The notes below the pieces were generated by a model that searched no databases, was not told the DNA's origin, and worked only from the letters and a program-made list of their open reading frames with translations. DNA of 64,000 bases, from positions 811,935 through 875,934 of the forward strand of contig NZ_QFFK01000001.1 in NCBI RefSeq assembly GCF_003149455.1, read 5' to 3'. A program made the translations under genes and the position numbers. Each line of letters begins with the position of its first letter. The first letter of the stretch is position 1. This stretch comes from Chitinophaga deserti (GTDB lineage Bacteria > Bacteroidota > Bacteroidia > Chitinophagales > Chitinophagaceae). Shown here piece after piece: positions 43,964-51,062 of this stretch.

Positions 43964-44740
43964 TTACAGCGGCCTGATCTTCATGTTTTTGAACCAGATC
44001 TCACTGCCGTGGTCCTGCAGGCAGATATGCCCTTTCTTTGCAGTACCATAGCCCTTATACGTTTTCCATTTGCCGGTTGCTTTAGCTTTCTCCCACGCAG
44101 GTGTCCACATTTCTGTTTCCACCACTTTCTCCCCGTTCAGCCAGTGCTCCACCTTACCCTTGTTCACCACTATGCGGGTGTGGTTCCACTCACCAATGGG
44201 CTTTGCAGCCAGTTTAGCAGGCGGGTTCATGGCGTAGTTTGCACCGGACTTCTGCCAGTCTTCCAGCTTCTCCGGGAAATTGTTGTCGTCGATGATCTGG
44301 TACTCGGGGCCGCTCATATAAGGCGCCTCAAATTCTTCCGTCACCAGGTAGAGGATACCGCTGTTGCCCTGCGGCGCCAGCTTCCAGTCTGCTACCAGCT
44401 CAAAGTTTTCGTATTGATCGTTGGTGATAAGGTCGCCGCGCATATCGCTTTTATCGGTAGCGCTGCCGGTACAATGCAACGTACCTTCCAATGCGCTCCA
44501 TGTTTTACCGTCTTTCCCCTTATACATCCGCCATCCGTTAAGGTCACTGCCGTTAAACAGCAGTTTCCATCCCGCGGCAGTTTCTGCTTCGGTCAATACA
44601 TTCATTACTTCGGGCGCCGTTGCGATGTTTTCGCTTCCGGCGGTAACGGAGTCTTTCTTCTCACCTTCAGAACCTGCATTCCCGCAGGAAGCCAGTCCTA
44701 ATGCCGTAGCCGCGAATACCGGCAGCATCATCTTCTTCAT
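43964..44740 (-). CDS. DUF1080 (3-keto-disaccharide hydrolase family) lipoprotein
   Basis: This 258-aa protein has a lipoprotein signal (KKMMLPVFAATALGLASC) and then a concanavalin-like beta-sandwich of the DUF1080 family with GWKLLFNGSDLNGWRMYKG, GDLITNDQYENFEL and NSGILYLVTE. Family members include hydrolases of 3-keto-glycosides as well as sugar-binding proteins. The gene lies 14 bases downstream of an exported Gfo/Idh oxidoreductase on the same strand. That pairing suggests oxidation of a sugar at C3 followed by cleavage in the periplasm. The exact substrate is unknown. Confidence 0.85.
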   Translation of the reverse strand: MKKMMLPVFAATALGLASCGNAGSEGEKKDSVTAGSENIATAPEVMNVLTEAETAAGWKLLFNGSDLNGWRMYKGKDGKTWSALEGTLHCTGSATDKSDMRGDLITNDQYENFELVADWKLAPQGNSGILYLVTEEFEAPYMSGPEYQIIDDNNFPEKLEDWQKSGANYAMNPPAKLAAKPIGEWNHTRIVVNKGKVEHWLNGEKVVETEMWTPAWEKAKATGKWKTYKGYGTAKKGHICLQDHGSEIWFKNMKIRPL

Positions 44741-44754
44741 ACAATCACACCGTT

Positions 44755-46143
44755 TTATTTGTTAACCACTTTGAGCGCTTTAGGATCCCAGTACATGATC
44801 TTATTCTGGAAATAGCTGTCGTTACACAGCAGCGCGGGAGCTGCAGCACGGAAGCCGAACAGTGCGTCTTCAGCCACTTTACCCTTGGTACGCATAGCGT
44901 TGAACAGGTTGTAGAAGTGATCGAAATGGGCACCTTTGTAACCTTCTTCCGCTTCGTAGATCAGCTTGTCAGGGTCCATCATTTGCTTCCTTTCGTATAC
45001 ATACTGCTTACCGTTAGCCTGTGCATTCTTAGTCTGCAGCAACGGATCGTCGGTTGCAGCATAAGCCTTGTTACGGAAAAGGGTCACTTTATCCCACTCA
45101 ACAGTCATGGAGCCTTCGCTACCCACCATGCGGAGGTAGTTGGTGCCGCCGGTACCGTCTACAAAGTTTACACGGAGCGAAAGGTTGAAAGCAGGGTGAA
45201 TGTCTGTCTTCGGATAGTCGAACATGCCGAGCATTACGTCTGGCACTTCACGGCCGTCTTTCCAGTAACGAAGACCACCGGTAGCCATGATCTTCTCAGG
45301 TCCGATAGAGCCGGTTACGAGGTGGAGACTGCTGAAAAGATGCACGAACAGGTCTCCGGATACACCGGTACCGTAATCGCGGTAGTTTCTCCAGCGGAAG
45401 AAGCGCAGCGGATCGAAGTCGCGTTTCTTGTTGTTGGCAAGGAAAGCATCCCAACCCACAGTAGCAGGGGAAGCATCAGCAGGGATAGGGTACTGCCATG
45501 CTCCGAAGGGAGACATACGTGCCCAGAAGCCTTCTGCATAGTTCAGCTCACCGATTGCACCGTCTTTCAACAGCTGGCGGGCCTTCTCGTTACCGAGGGA
45601 GCTCACGCCCTGGCTGCCTACTTCATATACAACGCCTTTATTGCGGTTCTGTGCTTCCACAACGGCAGCGCCTTCGCTTACGTCATGTACCATGGGCTTT
45701 TCGCAATACACGCTCTTACCGGCGTTCATTGCTGCCACGGAAATGTCTTTATGCCAGCTGTCAGGCGTAGCAATGATTACTGCATCAATATCTTTACGCT
45801 GCAGGATCTCACGGTAATCACGGGTAGTATAAATATCGTTACCCCAGGTTTTCTTGGCATCAGCCAGGCGGCCGTCGTACAGATCGCAGGCTGCTACCAG
45901 CTTAACACCGGGTACGGAGATAGCAGTATTGGTATCTGCCGTTCCCATACCACCCGCACCAATAAGGGCGATCTGGATCTGGTCGTTGGCACTGTAATGA
46001 TCTTTCTGCCTTTTCAGTTGCTCCAGGTTTCTCTTCTTATCGGCAGCGGTGATGATATTCGGGAACAGAGAAGCTCCCACAACTCCCATGGCCATCTTGC
46101 TGATGAAGCCGCGGCGGGAATCATTCTTTTTAATTTCCTTCAT
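44755..46143 (-). CDS. Exported Gfo/Idh/MocA-family oxidoreductase
   Basis: ATG 46143 gives 462 aa with a Tat-type signal (DSRRGFISKMAMGVVGASLF). The NAD(P)-binding motif is IALIGAGGMGTAD (about 65-77), followed by YCEKPMVHDVSEG, with Lys in the EKP motif shared by this family, and GVVYEVGSQG. Proteins of this type with a Tat signal carry their cofactor folded across the membrane and act on sugars in the periplasm. Tandem arrangement with the DUF1080 lipoprotein supports a role in 3-keto-sugar formation. An in-frame start 28 codons upstream is rejected because it would bury the twin-Arg signal. Confidence 0.9.
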   Translation of the reverse strand: MKEIKKNDSRRGFISKMAMGVVGASLFPNIITAADKKRNLEQLKRQKDHYSANDQIQIALIGAGGMGTADTNTAISVPGVKLVAACDLYDGRLADAKKTWGNDIYTTRDYREILQRKDIDAVIIATPDSWHKDISVAAMNAGKSVYCEKPMVHDVSEGAAVVEAQNRNKGVVYEVGSQGVSSLGNEKARQLLKDGAIGELNYAEGFWARMSPFGAWQYPIPADASPATVGWDAFLANNKKRDFDPLRFFRWRNYRDYGTGVSGDLFVHLFSSLHLVTGSIGPEKIMATGGLRYWKDGREVPDVMLGMFDYPKTDIHPAFNLSLRVNFVDGTGGTNYLRMVGSEGSMTVEWDKVTLFRNKAYAATDDPLLQTKNAQANGKQYVYERKQMMDPDKLIYEAEEGYKGAHFDHFYNLFNAMRTKGKVAEDALFGFRAAAPALLCNDSYFQNKIMYWDPKALKVVNK

Positions 46144-46227
46144 GCTTTTACTTTTATAGATTTTACGTGTACGTGTGGTTTCGCGATTGGTCAATTTAAT
46201 TAATAATTTTTGCAAATACAATTGCAA

Positions 46228-47037
46228 CTAAAAGGATAGTTGCAGCACCGCTTTAACGGGCAGGTGGTCAGAGGCATAGGTTTCCGGGATCACCTCATGG
46301 CTGAGTACGGCAAACTTACCCTTGGTAAATGCAATAAAATCGATACAGCGGCGCGGATTAATGACCGGGATGGTAGGGGCACAATCGTTGCAGCTGCGCT
46401 GGAAATGGGCATCCAGCTGCGCAATAACGGGCCCTCCGGCAGCAGCATTCATATCTCCGGCCACAATTACCGGGTAAGGCTGTTTAGACAGTATTTCCGT
46501 CATTTCCCGCATTTGCACGAGGCGGTTAGAGTCGTTCCGCTGGGCATCGAGGTGGGTACAGGCCATCAGCACCTTCTTCCCGCCGGGCATTTCCACCAGC
46601 ATGGTAGCCAGCGAGCGGGGTTCTCCATTGGTACCGGCCAGCGTGGTAAGGGGATAACGCTTCGTTTCCAGCACCGGGTATTTAGACAGTACGGCAATAC
46701 CATATTCCCCACCGGCATAATCGATCCCTTTGGAGAAAAAGGCTTTCATCCCCAGGCGCTTCGCCAGATCTTCGGCCTGATGTAAACTGCTGCCGGAGCG
46801 GGTGGTATGTACATCTATCTCCTGCAGCGCCACCAGGTCGGGCTTTGCGGCAATTAATACCCGGGCAATGGCATCCATATCAATCTTCCCGTCTACCGAA
46901 GGGGGATTGGCATGGTGGATGTTATAGCTTACAACACTGACGGACGTTGTTTTAGCAGATTGGGAATGCTTGCCGGCGGTACAGGCTGCAAGTGAAAATA
47001 TCGCGAGGAATGCTGCGAAATAGCGATGGTTACTCAT
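46228..47037 (-). CDS. Endonuclease/exonuclease/phosphatase-family lipoprotein
   Basis: ATG 47037 starts a lipoprotein signal (SNHRYFAAFLAIFSLAAC) and gives 269 aa. The EEP fold follows with VVSYNIHHANPP, VALQEIDVHTT (catalytic Glu), ACTHLDAQR, VAGDMNAAAGG (Asp/Asn) and YASDHLPVKAVL (catalytic Asp-His). All hallmark residues are kept. Being exported, it more likely acts on phospholipids, inositol phosphates or other phosphodiesters than on chromosomal DNA. It lies 84 bases upstream of the Gfo/Idh gene on the same strand and may be co-transcribed. Confidence 0.87.
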   Translation of the reverse strand: MSNHRYFAAFLAIFSLAACTAGKHSQSAKTTSVSVVSYNIHHANPPSVDGKIDMDAIARVLIAAKPDLVALQEIDVHTTRSGSSLHQAEDLAKRLGMKAFFSKGIDYAGGEYGIAVLSKYPVLETKRYPLTTLAGTNGEPRSLATMLVEMPGGKKVLMACTHLDAQRNDSNRLVQMREMTEILSKQPYPVIVAGDMNAAAGGPVIAQLDAHFQRSCNDCAPTIPVINPRRCIDFIAFTKGKFAVLSHEVIPETYASDHLPVKAVLQLSF

Positions 47038-47073
47038 ATTATGGACGATTGAATGCGCAGACATAAAAAAACG

Positions 47074-47121
47074 AAAAACAATTTAGCCATGCAACAAATC
47101 GTGCATGGCTAAATTGTTTTT
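47074..47121. terminator. Long bidirectional terminator between ctpA and the EEP gene
   Basis: A perfect 20-bp stem (47074-47093 with 47102-47121) with an 8-base loop lies 18 bases after the S41 protease stop on the minus strand. A-run and T-run ends allow both directions. Confidence 0.9.
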
Positions 47122-47139
47122 ATGATAAACGGTGTCAGT

Positions 47140-48798
47140 TTAGTTCTTCCCTGTCAGCAGCTGCTGGTATTTCTGCGGGCTCTGTACAAGGGTCACAGCC
47201 TCTTCCACATCCTTATCCCACACGAGCGAACGCTCTATGCGCCCTGCCTGGGGGTAATAGCGGTTAGCGATCTCTTCTTCCAGTAACTGGCGGATCTCTG
47301 ATTTGTTGCGGAGAAGGTCCTGCTTTTTGTCGTGCTTCATTTTTACCTGCAAAGCATCAAATTCCTTTTGCAGGCCATCGTAGTATTTCTCTTTTCTGGC
47401 GGTAGCCCGGAAATTGTCTAGGGCTTCTTCGCTACGGGTTTTGTAACTGTAATCCTTACCATCGAGGAACTTCAGGAACTCTTCAAACACTTCATCGGTC
47501 ACGAATTCAGTGTTACCGGCAGGCGTTTGCGGATGTGCGTAATAGTATCTCGTGGCATAGTCGAAGATGAATTGCTTGCGGAGCAGGGTGATGGCTACCT
47601 GGCTGAGGACGGTGCTTTCGACACGTGCATCCGGCTCAATACCTCCACCGTCTTTCACAGGCCTTCCTGCAGCGGTAGTGAATGATTTGCGGAGGGAGTC
47701 CGGCACGTAATCCGCTTCTCCGTCTTCATTCCTGTGCGCATAATCGATCGCCTGTATGCAGCGTCCGCTGGGTGTATAATATCGTGCGGTGGTTACTTTC
47801 AGCTTGGCGTTGTAAGGAAGGGGGCGGGTAGTTTGTACAAGGCCTTTACCATAAGAACGCTGTCCTACCACAAGGCCCCTGTCCAGGTCCTGTACGGCTC
47901 CGGCCACAATTTCAGAGGCGGAGGCGGAAGAGCGGCTGGTGAGTACAACCAGGGGAATGTGATTGTCGATAGGGGAAAGACTGGTTTTATACTCGCGGTC
48001 CCAGCTTTTCACTTTCCCGCGGGTGCTTACGATGAGCTTTCCTTTGTCGATGAAGATATTGGATAGTGATACTGCTTCTTCGAGGAGGCCGCCGGGGTTT
48101 CCGCGTAGGTCAAGCACAACGCCTGCCAGTGAAGGGTTTTGCTTACGAAGGTTCTCGAAAGCCTGCTGTACCTGTTCGGCACTGCCTTCCGTGAACTGGG
48201 TCATTTTGATATAGCCCACATTCTTACGGATCACTCCGCTGTAGCTTACCGGCTTCACGTTGATATCTTCCCTGACTATCTTATATGTTTTTTCGGTGTT
48301 GTTGATGGGGTGGCGGAGCACGATGGCGAGAGTGGTACCGGCAGTTCCTTTGAGGTAGCGGCTCACTTCGTCCTGTTCCATGTTACGGGCGCTTTTGCCA
48401 TCTAAAGAAATGATGACATCGCCGGCTTTGATGCCTGCTTTATCCATGGGGCTGCCTTCGTAGATATCGGTAATGGAAGTCCATTCCCCTTCGGTGTAAA
48501 TGGAGGCGCCTACGCCGCCATATTTCCCGGTAGCCATAAACCGCAGTTCGTCGAGTTCTTCTTCTGGAACAAAGTCGGTATAAGGGTCGGTTTCTTCGAG
48601 CATGGCTTCGATACCGGTCTGGATGAGTTTATCGGGCGGGAGGTCTTCGACATAATAGGTGTTCAGTTCGCGGTAGAAAGCAGCGAATATGTCGAGGTTT
48701 TTGGCGATGAGGAAGTATTTGTCGCTGTTTCTGAAAGCAACGGCCAGAGAGGCGATGGCGATCAGGGCGAACAGTATTATTTTCCTGGATTTCCGCAT
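47140..48798 (-). CDS. S41-family C-terminal processing protease
   Basis: This 552-aa CtpA/Prc-type protease has an N-terminal membrane or signal segment (IILFALIAIASLAVAF), a PDZ domain (about 85-170; GGVGASIY and GSPMDKAGIKAGDVI) and the S41 catalytic core. The nucleophile is Ser293 in RSSASASEIV and the base is Lys318 in SYGKG, 25 residues apart as in E. coli Tsp. LDLRGNPGGLLEEAV is also typical. The C-terminal 150 residues are helical and charged. It trims periplasmic or outer-membrane proteins. It is a single gene with its own terminator. Confidence 0.92.
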   Translation of the reverse strand: MRKSRKIILFALIAIASLAVAFRNSDKYFLIAKNLDIFAAFYRELNTYYVEDLPPDKLIQTGIEAMLEETDPYTDFVPEEELDELRFMATGKYGGVGASIYTEGEWTSITDIYEGSPMDKAGIKAGDVIISLDGKSARNMEQDEVSRYLKGTAGTTLAIVLRHPINNTEKTYKIVREDINVKPVSYSGVIRKNVGYIKMTQFTEGSAEQVQQAFENLRKQNPSLAGVVLDLRGNPGGLLEEAVSLSNIFIDKGKLIVSTRGKVKSWDREYKTSLSPIDNHIPLVVLTSRSSASASEIVAGAVQDLDRGLVVGQRSYGKGLVQTTRPLPYNAKLKVTTARYYTPSGRCIQAIDYAHRNEDGEADYVPDSLRKSFTTAAGRPVKDGGGIEPDARVESTVLSQVAITLLRKQFIFDYATRYYYAHPQTPAGNTEFVTDEVFEEFLKFLDGKDYSYKTRSEEALDNFRATARKEKYYDGLQKEFDALQVKMKHDKKQDLLRNKSEIRQLLEEEIANRYYPQAGRIERSLVWDKDVEEAVTLVQSPQKYQQLLTGKN

Positions 48799-48841
48799 GC
48801 TTGTCGGTGTTTCTGGATGAGTGAAAAGGTGGTGTACCGTA

Positions 48842-49075
48842 TCAGGGAACCGGGTCGTATCCGTGGCCTCCCCAGGGGTTACAGCTCAGGATTCTTTTGG
48901 CGGCGAGCCATCCTCCTTTAAAGAGGCCGTGTTTCTTCAATGCTTCGAGGCCATATTGGGAGCAAGTGGGGGTGTACCTGCATTTGTTGGCTCCCAACAG
49001 CGGGCTTATGCACCACTGGTATATCTTAATCAGTAAAATAAACGGGATACTCAAAATTTGCATCAATCGCTTCAT
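48842..49075 (-). CDS. yidD: Membrane protein insertion efficiency factor YidD
   Basis: This 77-aa protein has the YidD signature: [32 protein letters not shown] and a terminal [13 protein letters not shown], with its conserved Cys residues. It associates with the inner membrane and aids YidC-dependent insertion. Its ATG overlaps the rnpA stop by 4 bases, the standard order rpmH-rnpA-yidD seen near yidC in most bacteria. The yidC gene itself is not next in line here; the S41 protease gene follows instead. Confidence 0.95.
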   Translation of the reverse strand: MKRLMQILSIPFILLIKIYQWCISPLLGANKCRYTPTCSQYGLEALKKHGLFKGGWLAAKRILSCNPWGGHGYDPVP

Positions 49076-49425
49076 GGCTGTTCTTTTCTACCGGCTTCCC
49101 TGGCGAGTTTCTCTAAAATTACCGAAAATTTAGGCTGAAGGGAAGTGAAATCGGGGATTTTTTTATCGATATAGATAAAAAACACGGCCATTTGGCGGGA
49201 ATTGGCTAGGAGGGCATCGTAAAGGCCCTGTTTGTGGAGGCGGTAGGTTTCTCTGCCGAGGCGTTTAATACGGTTACGGTCTACGGCACGGGGGAACTTG
49301 CGGGACGACACACTGAAGCCGGCCTGAACCGGATATTTATCCGTTGTGAGGCTGGCGGGCATGAAGATCACTCGATAGGGGAAAATAGAAAACGCTTTTC
49401 CTTCACGAAAAAGCGTTTCAATCAT
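49072..49425 (-). CDS. rnpA: Ribonuclease P protein component
   Basis: The protein (117 aa from ATG 49425) contains the RnpA signature [17 protein letters not shown] and [12 protein letters not shown]. It binds the RNase P RNA to mature tRNA 5' ends. The frame stays open upstream of ATG 49425 and encodes [16 protein letters not shown], which is the conserved RnpA N-terminus. No ATG, GTG or TTG precedes it; only ATA at 49473 or ATT at 49479 could begin a normal-length protein. Either a rare start codon is used or the protein lacks about 12 conserved residues. It overlaps yidD by 4 bases. Confidence 0.92.
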   Translation of the reverse strand: MIETLFREGKAFSIFPYRVIFMPASLTTDKYPVQAGFSVSSRKFPRAVDRNRIKRLGRETYRLHKQGLYDALLANSRQMAVFFIYIDKKIPDFTSLQPKFSVILEKLAREAGRKEQP

Positions 49426-49496
49426 TTTCCTGCTCTTTAACTTCTCTTCTCTGTTAAAAGAATAAGTTTTTATGGCAATATGAGTTGATGACGGAA

Positions 49497-49652
49497 TTAT
49501 TTCAGCTTGCGCTCGTCAGATACGGTCAGTTTCTTACGACCTTTAGCTCTGCGGGATGCCAATACTTTACGTCCGTTGGCAGTTTCCATTCTCTTTCTGA
49601 AACCGTGTACGCTCTTTCTGCGTCTGTTGTGCGGTTGAAAAGTACGTTTCAT
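49497..49652 (-). CDS. rpmH: 50S ribosomal protein L34
   Basis: This 51-aa protein reads [20 protein letters not shown] then [18 protein letters not shown], the invariant L34 sequence, ending in VSDERKLK. It is a small basic protein of the large ribosomal subunit. It precedes rnpA on the same strand; its stop lies 24 bases before the ATA codon proposed as an rnpA start. dnaA is not adjacent. Confidence 0.97.
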   Translation of the reverse strand: MKRTFQPHNRRRKSVHGFRKRMETANGRKVLASRRAKGRKKLTVSDERKLK

Positions 49653-49744
49653 CGTTTTTAATATTTTCTACTTGAACTCAAAACTTGTTACCCATCCGTT
49701 TTTCGGGCGGGCAGACTGTGATCAGCCCCGTTTAAAACGGAAGG

Positions 49745-49752
49745 CAAAGGTA
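49745..49752 (-). promoter_or_regulatory. Candidate -7 box for rpmH-rnpA-yidD
   Basis: TACCTTTG on the minus strand matches the TAnnTTTG consensus exactly, about 95 bases upstream of rpmH. No clear TTG element lies at the normal spacing. Confidence 0.35.
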
Positions 49753-49840
49753 GGTGAAAAAATTTAAAATGAAAAGGAAAGTCCGAAAAAAGTCAATGGA
49801 ATATTTCTCTGACCGGAAATTCCTGATAATCAGGATAATA

Positions 49841-49867
49841 AAAAGGGCCCGGTTTGTATCCGGGCCC
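49841..49867 (-). terminator. Rho-independent terminator of the skp-bamA gene group
   Basis: An 8-bp GC stem (49845-49852 with 49860-49867) is followed on the minus strand by five T residues, 21 bases after the stop of the last OmpH-like gene. Confidence 0.85.
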
Positions 49868-49888
49868 CTATATTAATGATTTTCAAGC

Positions 49889-50425
49889 TTATTTAGCAGC
49901 TGCGGGAGCGGCAGTGGTGGATACACCCAGCTTAGTCTTCACGGTGTTCAGAATGTCGTCTCCTGCAGGAGAAACCAGGAGGGTTCCGCCGGAGTTGTCG
50001 ATCACATAGCCGTAACCTTTTTCTTTAGCAACATCTTCGATCGCTTTGCGGGCTTTATCGTAAACGGGCTTCAGGAGGTCGCCTTGTTTCTGACCGATCT
50101 TTTCGCGGGCTACCTGTTCGTAATCCTGCAGTCTTTTCTGAATATCCTGGATCTCTTTCACTTTAACCGCTTTCATAGCGTCGCTTTCATCTTTAGGAGC
50201 ATTCTCGAAGTCCTTCATTTTCTTGTTGTATTCAGCAACAAGAGCCCCGCTCTCTTTCTCCAGTGTAGCGGCATAAGCCTCGATATCAGTCTGCGCTTTT
50301 TTATATTCGGGCATAGATTCGATCAAAGCCTGGGCGTTGATATGGGCGATTTTGGTCTGAGCATTGGCCTTCACGCTGCAAAACCCGGTGAACGCGACAA
50401 TAGCGATGATTACATACTTCTTCAT
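49889..50425 (-). CDS. OmpH/Skp-family periplasmic chaperone, downstream copy
   Basis: This 178-aa protein has a signal peptide (YVIIAIVAFTGFCSVKANAQ), then IAHINAQALIESMPEYKKAQ, the OmpH start, a charged coiled-coil arm (about 40-125) and a C-terminal beta strand region (GYVIDNSGGTLLV). Skp trimers hold unfolded outer-membrane proteins for delivery to BamA. An Ala/Pro-rich tail ends the protein. It follows a paralogue by 69 bases in the bamA cluster, the usual Bacteroidota duplication. Confidence 0.9.
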   Translation of the reverse strand: MKKYVIIAIVAFTGFCSVKANAQTKIAHINAQALIESMPEYKKAQTDIEAYAATLEKESGALVAEYNKKMKDFENAPKDESDAMKAVKVKEIQDIQKRLQDYEQVAREKIGQKQGDLLKPVYDKARKAIEDVAKEKGYGYVIDNSGGTLLVSPAGDDILNTVKTKLGVSTTAAPAAAK

Positions 50426-50494
50426 GATGATGTTGTCTTGTTGATTAAAAGAATGTAGAATGTTTAATTTTTATAGGTCTGTTGTCTAAAGGGA

Positions 50495-51010
50495 TCATTG
50501 TTTGACACCCAGCGCTTTCAGAATCTCCTCACTTTTGTCCAGCTTCGGATCAGCGAAGATGACTGTGATACCACCGGACTTGTCAAGCACAAAGTCATAC
50601 ATCCTGCTGGCAGCCAGCTTTTGTACGGCATTGTAAATCTTGTCCTGAATGGGTTTCACCAGTTCTTCACGTTTCTTGAACAGGTCGCCTTCATAGCCGA
50701 ATCTCTTCTTCTGCAAATCCTTTGCTTCCTTCTCCCTCGCAATGATCTCATCTTCACGTTTGCGCTTCAGATCATCGGTCAGCATCACGGCTTCCGCCTG
50801 GTAGGATTTGTACATCTTGTCCACTTCCTGGAATTTGGCATCAATCTCTTTCTGCCATTGCTCCGCTACCGCATCGAGCTTCTTTTGCGCGTCTTTGTAG
50901 TCGGGGATGGTTTCCAGGATGTATTTCGTATCAATTACACAATACCGCTGTGCATAGGTGCCTCCAATGGCGCCCAGCACTAAAATCATGGTAACTAAGA
51001 TTCTTTTCAT
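50495..51010 (-). CDS. OmpH/Skp-family periplasmic chaperone, upstream copy
   Basis: This 171-aa Skp-like protein has a signal peptide (RILVTMILVLGAIGGTYAQ) followed by YCVIDTKYILETIPDYKDAQ, a long charged coiled coil and DFVLDKSGGITVIFADP at the C-terminus. It is more divergent in the arm than the downstream copy. It should chaperone barrel proteins toward BamA, whose gene lies 52 bases upstream on the same strand. The two copies may differ in clients. Confidence 0.9.
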   Translation of the reverse strand: MKRILVTMILVLGAIGGTYAQRYCVIDTKYILETIPDYKDAQKKLDAVAEQWQKEIDAKFQEVDKMYKSYQAEAVMLTDDLKRKREDEIIAREKEAKDLQKKRFGYEGDLFKKREELVKPIQDKIYNAVQKLAASRMYDFVLDKSGGITVIFADPKLDKSEEILKALGVKQ

Positions 51011-51062
51011 CGGTCGTAATTTTTTTAGCGAAAATCAGGCTTCGCAATATATAATTATTTTT

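Noticed and set aside
44917..46203. Long open frame of 428 codons opposite the Gfo/Idh gene
   Set aside because: It is the complementary shadow of a well-supported gene, produced by codon bias; no protein motifs are present.
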